The notes: generated from the letters alone by a model not told the origin. A stretch of 64,000 nucleotides of DNA from Burkholderia sp052045245 (GCF_052045245.1 NZ_JBQEON010000019.1:74969-138968); one strand, 5' to 3'; positions 24,736 through 35,049 are shown, counted from the stretch's first letter. A program made the numbers and translations.

Positions 24736-27093
24736 TTACGGCTGGAGCTTCATCCGGAACCCCACCACGCCGGGCTCCTCCGTCGTCGACACCGCGAAGC
24801 CGCACGACTTCGCCAGCGAGATCATCGCCGTGTTCTCGCGCAGCGCTTCGCCGATCATCCATGCGGTGCCGCGCGAGCGCGCGTAGTCGATGATGCGGGT
24901 CATCATCAGCCGCCCGAGCCCCTTGCCCTTCTGGTCCGGCCGCACCGCAATCGCGAACTCCGCCATCTCGTTGTCGGGATCGGCGACCGCGCGCGCCACC
25001 GCGAGCGTGTGCGACCGGCCCGACACGTCGGTAAACGACACGATGAAGGCCATCTCGCGGTCGTAGTCGATCTGCGTCATGCGTGCCACTTGCGAATGGT
25101 CGAAGCTGCGCACCGCGCCGAAGAAGCGCATCCGCAGATCGTCCGGCGTCATCGCACGCAGCAGCTCGTTGTGCGCTTCCTCGTCTTCCGGGCGAATCGG
25201 GCGGATCGTCACGGTTTCGCCGCGCCATTCGAGCGTCTCTTCGAGATGACGCGGATACGGCATGATCGCGAGCCGGCTGCGCCCGGCCGCCAGCGTGACG
25301 CGCGGCGCGACGACATACGCACGATCGGACAGCACCCGCAGCGTGACCGACATCGCGACCACTTCGCGCACGTCGCAGACGACTTGCGACAGCGCCGTCA
25401 GCGCATCGAGCGTGGGTTCGACGGGCGCGCGGCGCGCGTACGGCGAACGTGCCATCACCGCGCGGGCGAGCACCGTGTTGAGCGGCGGCAACCCGTACAC
25501 GACGAACGGCGCCGATACGCCGTCTGCCGGCGGCACCGCATAGCGGAACACCGGACCGAAGTTCGAATCGTCGTACATGTCGACCGTGACGTCGACGACC
25601 CTGGCGCCCGCCGGCACGTCGGCCGGCTCGCCGTGCAACCCGAAGTGGGACAGCCAGCGCAGCGCCGCTTCGCCGGTCAGTTCGTGCTCGCCCGCCTCGA
25701 CCATTCGACGCGCGTCGGCCTGCGCCGACGCGACGCACTCGGCCGGCTGCGGCGGCGTGCCCTCGGGCGTCTGCATCAGCAACTGCCGCCCGAGGTTGTA
25801 GTCGACGAGCCGCGCATAGGCGCGCGCGAGCCGCTGCGGGGTGGTGTGCACCGGGATGCCGTTGGCGTGCAGGGCGTCGCGCGTCGCCGCGTCGACCGCG
25901 CCGAAGAAGCACGCGAGGATGCCGCGATACGCGTACTGCCGCGCTTCGATCAAGGTGCGTGCGACGGCATCGGCCGGCGCGCTGTGGGACGTCGAATGCA
26001 CGACGAACAGCGTGCCCGTTTGCGGAAACGGCGCGAGCGCCTTGATGGCGGCGCCGAAATGCTCGGGGCGAGCGTCGTCGCCCAATGTCAGCGGATTGCC
26101 TGGTTCGGCGAGATGCGGCAGCGCAGCCGCTACCGCCGACGTGGCCGCTGCCGGCCACTCGGCGAGCACGTCACGCACCTCCGCGACCGCATCGACCGCG
26201 AGTTTCGCGACGCCTGCGTCGCTCGTCACGAGCGTCGCCGCGCCGCGCGCGGCGACGCGCCCGACGCCGAGCGTCTCGATCTCGTCGAGCAGATCGTCGA
26301 GGGCATCGACGCGCACCATCCCCGCGCGCTGGAAGGCCGCCGTGTACAGCGCATCGCCGGGATCCGCGCGCCCGGTACGCAGCGCGAGCACCGGCTTGTT
26401 GCGCGCCGCCGCGCGGGCCGCCGACATGAACTTGCGCGCCGCGCATACGGTGTCGAGTTCGAGCAGGATCGCGCGCGTGCCGGGATCGCTCGCCAGGTAG
26501 TCGAGCACGTCGCCCGCATCGACGTCGGCCTCGCTGCCGAGTGCGACGACATGCGAAAAGCCGAGGCCGCGTGCATCTGCCCAGCCCAATACCGCGTTCG
26601 TCAGCGCATTCGATTGCGACACCCATGCGACGCCACCCGATCGCGCCGTATAGGCCGGCGCGCCGAAATGCGCATGCCGTGCGGGTGACAGCACGCCGAG
26701 ACTGCCCGGCCCGACGATACGGAGCACGAACGGCTTCGCGGCCTTGAGCGTGCGATCGAGCGCGGCGCGATCGGCGTCGGTGCGTGCCTCGCCGACGATC
26801 ACCGCGACGCGTGTGCCGAGCTCGCCGAGCTTGCGCACGATGCCGGCCCACGTGGCAGGCGGCGTGCAGATCACGGCGACCGACGGCGGCGCGGGAAGCC
26901 GGTCGACATCGGCCACGACCGTGTGACCGTTCAACTCGCGATACTTCGGATTGACCGGCCACACGGGCCCGTCGAATGCGCCGCCGAGCACGCGCGCCCA
27001 CACCATCGCACCGATACTGCCCGCGCGCGACGATGCACCGACGACGGCAACGGACCTGGGCTGGAACAACGCATCGAGATGGCGGACGGTCAC
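24736..27093 (-). CDS. Pat-like protein acetyltransferase (acyl-CoA synthetase-like plus GNAT)
   Basis: A 785-residue two-part protein. The N-terminal 600 or so residues follow the ADP-forming acetyl-CoA synthetase layout: CoA-binding domain (HLDALFQPRSVAVVGASSRA), then the succinyl-CoA-ligase-like domain and an ATP-grasp-like remnant. The C-terminal about 160 residues are a GNAT acetyltransferase with its acetyl-CoA loop (VRPDQKGKGLGRLMM). This order is that of Pat/YfiQ enzymes, which acetylate lysines of, for example, acetyl-CoA synthetase. I prefer a GTG start at 27093 with GGAG upstream, matching the family start VRHLDALF; the open frame extends to 27177. It lies between two H-NS-like genes. 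Confidence 0.88.
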   Translation of the reverse strand: MTVRHLDALFQPRSVAVVGASSRAGSIGAMVWARVLGGAFDGPVWPVNPKYRELNGHTVVADVDRLPAPPSVAVICTPPATWAGIVRKLGELGTRVAVIVGEARTDADRAALDRTLKAAKPFVLRIVGPGSLGVLSPARHAHFGAPAYTARSGGVAWVSQSNALTNAVLGWADARGLGFSHVVALGSEADVDAGDVLDYLASDPGTRAILLELDTVCAARKFMSAARAAARNKPVLALRTGRADPGDALYTAAFQRAGMVRVDALDDLLDEIETLGVGRVAARGAATLVTSDAGVAKLAVDAVAEVRDVLAEWPAAATSAVAAALPHLAEPGNPLTLGDDARPEHFGAAIKALAPFPQTGTLFVVHSTSHSAPADAVARTLIEARQYAYRGILACFFGAVDAATRDALHANGIPVHTTPQRLARAYARLVDYNLGRQLLMQTPEGTPPQPAECVASAQADARRMVEAGEHELTGEAALRWLSHFGLHGEPADVPAGARVVDVTVDMYDDSNFGPVFRYAVPPADGVSAPFVVYGLPPLNTVLARAVMARSPYARRAPVEPTLDALTALSQVVCDVREVVAMSVTLRVLSDRAYVVAPRVTLAAGRSRLAIMPYPRHLEETLEWRGETVTIRPIRPEDEEAHNELLRAMTPDDLRMRFFGAVRSFDHSQVARMTQIDYDREMAFIVSFTDVSGRSHTLAVARAVADPDNEMAEFAIAVRPDQKGKGLGRLMMTRIIDYARSRGTAWMIGEALRENTAMISLAKSCGFAVSTTEEPGVVGFRMKLQP

Positions 27094-27324
27094 ATCGGCT
27101 CCATACGGTAACGAAAGACGACCCGACCGGCACACCGGCCAGATGGCCGCGCGCCGGCCGACGCGAACTCCAAGCATAGGCGAACCGCATGCGGCTGCCT
27201 ATATGCCGAACGGCCGACTGTACGACGCGCATCAACGCCCGCACCATGGCCCGGTAACCAACACCTTCGCACCACATATCGGGCGAAGACAACGCGATGC
27301 GGACCCTCCGGCCGCCCCGTCAAA

Positions 27325-27342
27325 GGTGAGGATTTACAGGAG
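27325..27342 (-). repeat. isolated copy of the 18-bp array motif
   Basis: On the minus strand CTCCTGTAAATCCTCACC, two steps from the array consensus in the first hexamer and middle. It lies downstream of the minus-strand H-NS gene, in sense orientation. The surrounding gap 27094-27665 holds no gene I can support. Confidence 0.7.
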
Positions 27343-27647
27343 CCATGGTGAGCACATTCGGGAATTGCCCGGCGCGCGGGCCCAATGCGCGAAAGGTGAT
27401 GGCGGCCGGCAGCCCGTCGGCACCGCGAGGATGGCCAACGCCGATGCGGGCATGCCGCGTCATTACAGGGTTGTTTACCACAATTCGCCGCGATATCCGG
27501 TCGAATCGCGGTGAATTCGCAAATCGATATCCGTTAATCGTGCGGCATTGCCAATCAATTTGCGATTCCGAATCGCGCGGCGGCAGCCCGAAAAGAAAAC
27601 GGTGCGACGGCCGCGTGGCCGCTCGCACCGTCAGTCAGCGCACGAAA

Positions 27648-27665
27648 GGTGAGGATTTTCGGGAG
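27648..27665 (-). repeat. isolated copy of the 18-bp array motif directly after hns-like stop
   Basis: On the minus strand CTCCCGAAAATCCTCACC begins at the base after the TGA stop of the H-NS gene. Both conserved hexamers are present with the second as CCTCACC, as in array units 1 and 5. Confidence 0.85.
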
Positions 27666-27962
27666 TCAGTCCTTGATCAGGAATCGCGTGCGATTCTTGC
27701 CGAGCCATGCCGGCGCACGCCCGCGGCCGCTCCACGTTTCGCTCGTCTTCGGGTTCAGGTACTTCGGCGGCAACGGACGCTTCGGCTTCGCGGCAGCGGC
27801 GCTGCCCATCGGACGGAAACCGAGCTCTTCCGCCGTAATGTCGAATTCCTCGATTTTCTCCCGAATCGCGGCAATCGCATCGGCAATCGCCTTTTCGCGT
27901 TCCTTGTCGATCTTTTGCTGAAGTCGTTCGAGCTGCGCTGTCAGTTGCCTGTAGGTCGCCAT
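27666..27962 (-). CDS. H-NS family nucleoid protein
   Basis: A 98-residue short H-NS-type protein. The N-terminal coiled coil (residues 1-40) is for oligomerisation, then FDITAEELGFRP (40-51), a basic linker (KPKRPLPPKY) and the DNA-binding motif TWSGRGRAPAWLG at 76-88. Proteins of this type bind curved AT-rich DNA and silence foreign genes; Burkholderia carries several paralogues. GGAG lies upstream of the ATG, though at a long spacing. The 3' end abuts a copy of the 18-bp motif that forms the array behind the other H-NS-like gene. Confidence 0.92.
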   Translation of the reverse strand: MATYRQLTAQLERLQQKIDKEREKAIADAIAAIREKIEEFDITAEELGFRPMGSAAAAKPKRPLPPKYLNPKTSETWSGRGRAPAWLGKNRTRFLIKD

Positions 27963-28065
27963 ATGGATGGGACTCCGTGAGTGTTATTCATGAAAAATAG
28001 CCGACTCCAAGCGAATAGAAAAGCACTTCACCCGACTGTGGTCTCCTCAGCCGGTCATGTCGGGA

Positions 28066-28350
28066 TCAATAACCGCTTTTCTTCTTGCATGCGAAGAGAA
28101 GATTTCGCACGGCGTCATCAGTCGATTGCTGCAGGACGTCGAATTCTCCGTTGCAGATGGCTCGGGCGTTGTCCGTGCAATTGCTCCAGTCGCTGCCGGT
28201 GCACTGCACCTGCGTAGTCGGACGCCCATCCGAAGTGAACAGCGGCGCCCCGCCGCCGCACCCGCCGAGCCCCGCAACCAGGGCCAACAATCCGGCCCGA
28301 CGCCAATGCGTTCGAGGCCACCGACAGACCGACGCAAGCATGTGTTTCAT
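28066..28350 (-). CDS. small Cys-containing lipoprotein
   Basis: A 94-residue protein with a signal peptide ending in a lipobox (LVAGLGGC, Cys 31), so the mature part of about 64 residues would be lipid-anchored. It has four more Cys residues (for example in QCTGSDWSNCTDNARAICNG), suggesting two disulphides. The frame is open farther upstream, but the ATG at 28350 gives the proper signal peptide and has GGAAAG before it. Function unknown; similar small lipoproteins are common in Burkholderia. The BON-domain gene ends 61 bases upstream. Confidence 0.78.
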   Translation of the reverse strand: MKHMLASVCRWPRTHWRRAGLLALVAGLGGCGGGAPLFTSDGRPTTQVQCTGSDWSNCTDNARAICNGEFDVLQQSTDDAVRNLLFACKKKSGY

Positions 28351-28411
28351 TGTTCTTTCCGTCAACCAATTTTTTAATGTCGCGAGTATGCCATGCACGG
28401 CCTTCACCTGT

Positions 28412-28939
28412 TCAGTCCGGCGCCCGGTTGGGGCGGCCGCGCGTCTTGTATGGCAAGGCCTGGTGCGGATCGTCGGTGATGCGAACGAACACCTGCTCGA
28501 CGTCGGGAAGCGCACCGAGTTCGCGCGCCAGCGCCTGCCGGTCGAATGCCGGATCGGCACAGCCTTCGACATAAATGAAGCGCCGCTGCACGGTGATCCA
28601 CAGGCTCGTGCCCTGCAGACGGTCGGTGCCCGCGAAATGCGCTTTCGCCGCCGCGGCGATCGGCTCGTCGTACAGATAGGAATTCGGTTTCGTGCAGCGA
28701 TGCGCGAGCCAGCAGGAGGTGCCGCGCTCGGCGCGGTAATGCGCGTCGTCCGTCATTTCGGCGCGCGTCATCCACGGGCCAAGCGGCAGCGGGCATTCGG
28801 CGAAGTCCTGCGACAACGCGACGAATGGATCGTTGTACCAGTTGCGCCGCACCGCAGGCGCGCCGGCGTCGTCGCCCTGCGCGAATGCCGACGTCGCCAG
28901 CAGTACGGCCAGCCATCCGGCAATGCCGATTCGTTTCAT
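28412..28939 (-). CDS. exported BON-domain-like protein
   Basis: A 175-residue protein with a signal peptide (MKRIGIAGWLAVLLATSAFA, cleavage after AFA). The mature part has a segment AAAAKAHFAGTDRLQGTSLW followed by ITVQRRFIYVEGCADPAFDR and a C-terminal VEQVFVRITDDP, resembling the alpha-beta pattern of BON domains, which bind membranes or lipids in the periplasm. Two Cys pairs may form disulphides. It lies 21 bases after the sigma-54 regulator gene on the same strand, so co-transcription is possible. Confidence 0.7.
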   Translation of the reverse strand: MKRIGIAGWLAVLLATSAFAQGDDAGAPAVRRNWYNDPFVALSQDFAECPLPLGPWMTRAEMTDDAHYRAERGTSCWLAHRCTKPNSYLYDEPIAAAAKAHFAGTDRLQGTSLWITVQRRFIYVEGCADPAFDRQALARELGALPDVEQVFVRITDDPHQALPYKTRGRPNRAPD

Positions 28940-28960
28940 CGTTGTCTCCTGTCGGGCTCT

Positions 28961-30502
<1,542 letters not shown>

Positions 30503-30636
30503 CGTGTCGTCGTCTCCGCGTATGCTTGGCCGGATGTCTCCAGAACGGGACGAAGTATCTCACTTCGGAGACACGCCGGAATGCCTTGTCCGGGAAAGCC
30601 CTGCCCGATTTCATGGGCTGTCCTGACGGCCGATTC

Positions 30637-30652
30637 GTCTCCGAATGGAGAC
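30637..30652. promoter_or_regulatory. palindrome, candidate activator binding site
   Basis: GTCTCCGAATGGAGAC is a 6-4-6 inverted repeat 85-100 bp before the -24 element of the permease promoter. A related pair, TGTCTCC and GGAGACA, lies at 30535-30541 and 30567-30573. The location suits the enhancer of the divergently encoded sigma-54 activator. Confidence 0.65.
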
Positions 30653-30736
30653 GATTTATGTAGAATCGTCAGACATTGGCCGGCGCAGGCCCGCCGGCCG
30701 GCGTCGGATCCATGTCCGGCGGCGCAATCCGGCCGA

Positions 30737-30752
30737 TGGCACGAAACCTGCA
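30737..30752 (+). promoter_or_regulatory. sigma-54 promoter of the GntP-type permease
   Basis: TGGCACGAAACCTGCA matches TGGCACG-N4-TTGCA with one mismatch (CTGCA). It lies 77 bases before the permease start. The divergent gene encodes a sigma-54 activator. Confidence 0.87.
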
Positions 30753-30828
30753 CGAACCTGAGCCGGTCCGCGGCGCGTCCCGCGATCGAACAACAACCAA
30801 AGCCATTCAAAGCCATTAGGAGACTCCC

Positions 30829-32232
30829 TTGTCTTTCGTGATCGTCCTCGCCGCGCTGGCGTTCCTGATGTTTGCCGCGTATCGCGGCTACAGCGTGATC
30901 CTGTTCGCGCCGATCGCCGCGCTCGGCGCGGTCCTGCTGACCGAGCCCGCCGCCGTCGCACCGGTGTTCTCCGGCATCTTCATGGAGAAGATGGTCGGCT
31001 TCGTCAAACTCTATTTCCCGGTATTCATGCTCGGCGCCGTGTTCGGCAAGGTGATCGAACTGTCCGGGTTCTCCGAATCGATCGTCCATGCCGCGATCCG
31101 CTATATCGGCCGCTCGCGCGCGAATGCGGTGATCGTCGCGGTGTGCGCACTGCTCACCTATGGCGGCGTGTCGCTGTTCGTCGTGGTGTTCGCGGTGTAT
31201 CCGTTCGCGGCCGAACTCTATCGCCAGAGCAACATTCCGAAACGGCTGATGCCCGGCGCGATCGCGCTCGGCGCGTTCTCGTTCACGATGGACTCGCTGC
31301 CCGGCACGCCGCAGATCCAGAACATCATCCCGACCACGTTCTTCAAGACGACCGCCTGGGCCGCGCCCGCGCTCGGCACGATCGGCTCGCTGTTCATCAT
31401 CGTCGTCGGCCTCACCTATCTGGAATGGCGCCGCCGTTCGGCCATGGCAAAGGGCGAAGGCTATGGCACGTCGCTCGTCAACGAGCCGGAGCGCGTCGAG
31501 GCGACGTCGCTGCCGCATCCCGCGCTTGCGATGCTGCCATTGATCCTCGTCGGCGGGTCGAACTTCGCGTTCACGAAGCTGATTCCGCAGTGGTACGGCG
31601 CCGCATCGTATACGGTCGCGCCGGACGTGCTGCCTGGCGTGCATGCGCCGATCACGACATCGATCAAGACAGTCGTCGCGATCTGGTCGGTCGAGGCCGC
31701 GCTGCTGCTCGGCGTCGTGCTGGTGGTGCTGACCGCATTCAAGCGCGTCAGCGACCATTTCGCGGCCGGCTCGAAGGCCGCCGTCGGCGGTGCGCTGCTC
31801 GCCGCGATGAACACCGCGTCGGAATACGGCTTCGGCGGCGTGATCGCCGCGCTGCCCGGCTTCCTCGTGGTCGGCGATGCGCTGAAGAACATTCCGAACC
31901 CGCTCGTCAACGCCGCCGTGTCGGTCAGCTCGCTCGCCGGCATCACCGGTTCCGCATCGGGCGGCATGAGCATCGCGCTCGCCGCGATGTCGGACCTGTT
32001 CATCAAGGGTGCGCAGGCGGCCAACATTCCGCTTGAAGTGCTGCATCGGGTCGTCGCGATGGCCAGCGGTGGCATGGACACGCTGCCGCACAACGGCGCG
32101 GTCATCACGCTGCTCGCGGTCACGGGCCTCACGCACCGCGAGTCGTATCGCGACATCTTCGCGGTCACCGTGATCAAGACGCTCGCGGTGTTCTTCGTGA
32201 TCGCCGTGTACTACACCACGGGCCTCGTGTAA
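30829..32232 (+). CDS. GntP-family permease
   Basis: A 467-residue inner-membrane transporter with about 12 hydrophobic helices. Segments such as LTYGGVSLFVVVFAVYPFAA, FSFTMDSLPGTPQIQNIIPT and PHNGAVITLLAVTGL are typical of the GntP family (gluconate, hydroxybutyrate and similar acids). The start is TTG at 30829, with AGGAG eight bases before it. Under a sigma-54 promoter and next to a PAS-type activator, it resembles short-chain hydroxy-acid uptake units of Burkholderia; the exact substrate is not readable. A GC-rich inverted repeat without a T run follows at 32242-32268. Confidence 0.9.
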   Translation: MSFVIVLAALAFLMFAAYRGYSVILFAPIAALGAVLLTEPAAVAPVFSGIFMEKMVGFVKLYFPVFMLGAVFGKVIELSGFSESIVHAAIRYIGRSRANAVIVAVCALLTYGGVSLFVVVFAVYPFAAELYRQSNIPKRLMPGAIALGAFSFTMDSLPGTPQIQNIIPTTFFKTTAWAAPALGTIGSLFIIVVGLTYLEWRRRSAMAKGEGYGTSLVNEPERVEATSLPHPALAMLPLILVGGSNFAFTKLIPQWYGAASYTVAPDVLPGVHAPITTSIKTVVAIWSVEAALLLGVVLVVLTAFKRVSDHFAAGSKAAVGGALLAAMNTASEYGFGGVIAALPGFLVVGDALKNIPNPLVNAAVSVSSLAGITGSASGGMSIALAAMSDLFIKGAQAANIPLEVLHRVVAMASGGMDTLPHNGAVITLLAVTGLTHRESYRDIFAVTVIKTLAVFFVIAVYYTTGLV

Positions 32233-32668
32233 GCCTGCGCATCGGGCGGCACACCGAGCGCCGCCCGACCTTGCCGGTCGCATCGACGCGGCCGACGCTT
32301 CGTCCCTCACGCCTTCCGCTGTTCGTCACGCCGGTTCGACAGGCCAGGCATCGCCGCAAGGCGACAGCGTCAATGCAGACCTGGGCAGATCGCCGGAATT
32401 CATCCCCGCCGGATTGCCCTCCCTCCCCGACCGACCGGAACCGCTCGGCGCGACACCGCCGCACGCGGCCCGGATTACCCGGCATCCGTCACGGCCCGCC
32501 ACGCCCCGCCCTCTGGCCCCACCCCCGTCCATTGTTGCCGGCAGCAGAACACTGCGTTGGGAGCGATCGCATTTTTCCCGCGCGCGGCCGCGCCTACACT
32601 GTTTTCCACCGCGGCCGCTTCGCCGAATGAAGGCCGGCCGCCCAGTCGGAAACCTGGAGACTCCCATC
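32233..32668. other. 436-bp gap without a supported gene
   Basis: It begins with an inverted repeat (TCGGGCGGC/GCCGCCCGA, 32242-32268) that may end permease transcription, though it lacks a T run. Near the right end, TACACT at about 32594 is a plausible -10 box for the following small gene. No other structure seen. Confidence 0.45.
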
Positions 32669-32920
32669 ATGAAGCGCCTGATTCATGCCGTTGCCATTGC
32701 CCTTGCCGTATCTGCGCCGCTGGCCGCGCACGCGCAGTCGAACCCGCCGCTCACGCGCGCGCAAGTCCACGCCGAAGTGAAAGCGCTCAAGCAGGCCGGC
32801 TTCCAGCCGAGCGACTGGTTCTATCCAGCCAGCATCGAGTCCGCCGAAGCGAAGATCGCCCGCGAGCAGGGTGCCGGGTATGGCGGCAATCGCGGTGGAT
32901 CGTCGGAGTCGAGCCAGTAA
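32669..32920 (+). CDS. small exported DUF4148 protein
   Basis: An 83-residue protein. The signal peptide (MKRLIHAVAIALAVSAPLAA, cleavage after AHA) is followed by the DUF4148 pattern LTRAQVHAEVKALKQAGFQP. This is a large family of small periplasmic proteins in Burkholderia, often many copies per genome and of unknown function. The C-terminus is Gly/Ser-rich. An upstream GGAGA supports the ATG. Confidence 0.85.
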   Translation: MKRLIHAVAIALAVSAPLAAHAQSNPPLTRAQVHAEVKALKQAGFQPSDWFYPASIESAEAKIAREQGAGYGGNRGGSSESSQ

Positions 32921-32976
32921 TCGCGGCATGCGCTCCCCCGGCTTCCTCGCCCATCCGCACGCGCCCCCTCACATCA

Positions 32977-33327
32977 TCACGCCTTCATCGGCTGATTCGG
33001 TTTCACGCATGCCGCTGCCTGCGGATCCGCGGCAGGCAGCTTCGCGCACACCCCGTCGACCTGCTTCACGACAGACCTGACCGACGCATCGTGCGCGCCG
33101 CCGCGGATTCTGTTCCGGCGTAAGCCCGAGATGGCCGACCACCTCACCGTCGAACTCGGCGACGAGGCTCAAACCCCGTTCGCGTCTGCCGTCGATGCGT
33201 TGCGCCCATTTTTCGAACGACGGGAACGGCGCCTGCAGCGTGTTCGCATAGACGGCCGGGGCCGCGGCGATCTGCCGATCGCGTCGATATCTTTCGTCTC
33301 GCTGTGTCGAATCGTGATGTTGGCCAT
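32977..33327 (-). pseudogene. GNAT acetyltransferase remnant, frameshifted and truncated
   Basis: An intact start (MANITIRHSETKDIDAI) is followed by a one-base loss. The normal continuation is read in the next frame: RQIAAAPAVYANTLQAPFPS, then FEKWAQRIDGRRERGL and VAEFDGEVVGHLGLTPEQNP. Homology stops at 33095, about half way through a GNAT domain and before the acetyl-CoA loop is complete. From about 33105 to the stop at 32977 another frame reads VVKQVDGVCAKLPAADPQAA and ends CVKPNQPMKA, which looks like the 3' end of a different small exported-type protein. So two gene pieces are joined. Bases 33328-33590 contain only a palindrome (33441-33465, CCATCCG/CGGATGG). Confidence 0.75.
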
Positions 33328-33590
33328 GAGGGTCCCGGATCGAAGCCGCACGCGACAGCCCCGGATCGGGCTTCGATGTCGTGCCGGTAAGCCTTCGAGA
33401 CTCTCCGATTGCACGCATTCGTCATAGGGTTGTGAAACGGGCCAACCATCCGACGGATGGCTGGCGCAGCCCCCATTGCGCGCGCACGAAAATGCTCCGT
33501 GTCGCGGCCCGTTCGCGTTAAACTGCGTCAAGCTGCATTCAACAATGACATCTTCGCCAACCCGGCACCCACGAAACGAGGATAGGTTCG

Positions 33591-33860
33591 ATGCGCACTA
33601 CCGGCTCATCCGGGGCAATGACCCTGCTCACCGAACACGATCCGGCCGACGGCCGCGAACTGCGCTCGCTCCGGCTCGAATCGACCGGCGACGGCAAGAG
33701 CGTGCTGCTGATCGAGATCGACGAACGCAAGCCCGGCATTCACCGCGAGGTCCGCTACGAGATCACGCCGGCCGAACTGATCGCGGCGATCCGCTCGCAC
33801 GGCGCCGAGCTGCCCGGCGAAAACCACGGCGCGGCATCGCTCGCCCGCACCCCGTCCTGA
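33591..33860 (+). CDS. small uncharacterised protein, 89 aa
   Basis: An 89-residue acidic protein without signal peptide or membrane helix. It reads as a small alpha-beta domain: RELRSLRLESTGDGKSVLLI, then EIDERKPGIHREVRYEITPA and a helix ELIAAIRSHGAEL. I recognise no family. GAGGAT lies upstream of the ATG. It is followed by a stem-loop (GTGAGCC/GGCTCAC, about 33870-33897). Confidence 0.65.
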   Translation: MRTTGSSGAMTLLTEHDPADGRELRSLRLESTGDGKSVLLIEIDERKPGIHREVRYEITPAELIAAIRSHGAELPGENHGAASLARTPS

Positions 33861-34023
33861 TGTCAACCAGTGAGCCGCGCGCAACGCACCGGCTCACCGA
33901 TCCGCCTGCATCTCCCTGCCGCCGTCAGGCGCTTTTCGTCATTCCCCGCCGCCCGGTTGAAAATGGCCGATAATCGGCCCATCTGCGCATTCCCACCACG
34001 CGCTTCCTTTTCGGCCAGCCGTC

Positions 34024-35016
34024 ATGCTCCGTGACCTCGTCGCCCAATACGGGCCGCTTCTCGTCTTCGCCAACGTGCTCGCGGCGGCCATCGGCCTGCC
34101 GGTGCCGGCCATGCCGACGCTCGTGCTGTTCGGCGCGATGGCCGCGATGCATCCGGCGATGATCGGCTCGCAGCTCCTGACGGTGCTGGCGATGTCGGTG
34201 TTCGGCGCGCTGATCGGCGACACCGCGTGGTACCTCGCCGGGCGGCGCTACGGCGGCACGACGCTGAAGACGATCTGCCGGCTGTCGCTGTCGCGCGATA
34301 CCTGCGTGAAGAAGACCGAACGATTCTTCGGCCGCTACGGCGTGCGCGTGCTCGCGGTAGCACGCTTCATTCCCGGGCTGTCGCTGGTCTCGGTGCCGAT
34401 GGCGGGCGCGCTCGGCACGCGCTATCGCACCTTCGCCGGCTACGATGCGCTGGGCGCCGCGCTGTGGACGATCGTCGGGCTCGTCGCCGGGCTCGTGTTC
34501 TACAAGCAGATCGACTGGCTGTTCGCCGGCGCGAGCCGGCTCGGCCGCGCGGTGCTGCTGGTGATCGTCGCGCTGCTGGCCGTCTATGCGGCCGTGCGCT
34601 GGATGCGCCGCCGTGCACTGATCCGCCAGCTCGCGACCGCGCGGATCGGCGTCGACGAGCTCGAACTGCGGCTGCGCGACGCGTCCGCGCCGGTGGTGCT
34701 CGACGTGCGCTCGCCGGAGCACCGCAAGCTCGATCCGTTCACGATTCCCGGTGCGCAGTTCGCGGACGAACGGCACATCGAGGACATCGTCGCGCGCTAC
34801 CCGTTCACGCAGAAGTTCGTCGTGTACTGTTCGTGCCCGAATGAAGTGACGGCCGCACTGATGGCCAAGCGCCTGCTCGACGCAGGCTTCACCGATGCGC
34901 TGCCGCTGCGCGGTGGCCTCGACGCGTGGCGCGACACCGGCCGCCAGCTCACGTCGCTGGTGGATGACACCCCGGCCGCAAACGATCCGGTGGCGGAGTT
35001 GCACAAGCCGGCCTGA
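34024..35016 (+). CDS. DedA-family membrane protein fused to a rhodanese domain
   Basis: A 330-residue fusion. Residues 1-190 form a DedA/SNARE-associated membrane domain: ANVLAAAIGLPVPAMPTLVL, GDTAWYLAGRRYG, and the Arg-containing FIPGLSLVSVPMAGALGTRY with a conserved re-entrant motif. Residues about 215-315 form a rhodanese-like domain (APVVLDVRSPEHRKLDPF), with an active-site-type Cys in FVVYCSCPNEVTAALMAK. DedA proteins act in membrane homeostasis and lipid-carrier or proton-coupled transport. The Cys suggests sulphur-transfer or redox chemistry at the membrane. The two domains are continuous in one frame. Confidence 0.9.
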   Translation: MLRDLVAQYGPLLVFANVLAAAIGLPVPAMPTLVLFGAMAAMHPAMIGSQLLTVLAMSVFGALIGDTAWYLAGRRYGGTTLKTICRLSLSRDTCVKKTERFFGRYGVRVLAVARFIPGLSLVSVPMAGALGTRYRTFAGYDALGAALWTIVGLVAGLVFYKQIDWLFAGASRLGRAVLLVIVALLAVYAAVRWMRRRALIRQLATARIGVDELELRLRDASAPVVLDVRSPEHRKLDPFTIPGAQFADERHIEDIVARYPFTQKFVVYCSCPNEVTAALMAKRLLDAGFTDALPLRGGLDAWRDTGRQLTSLVDDTPAANDPVAELHKPA

Positions 35017-35049
35017 GCACTCGGGCGACAGGCCGGCCGCGCGAAACGG

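Noticed and set aside
27320..27628. 102-residue frame between the acetyltransferase and H-NS genes
   Set aside because: No ribosome binding site or domain, and composition unlike coding; it also covers two copies of the 18-bp motif.
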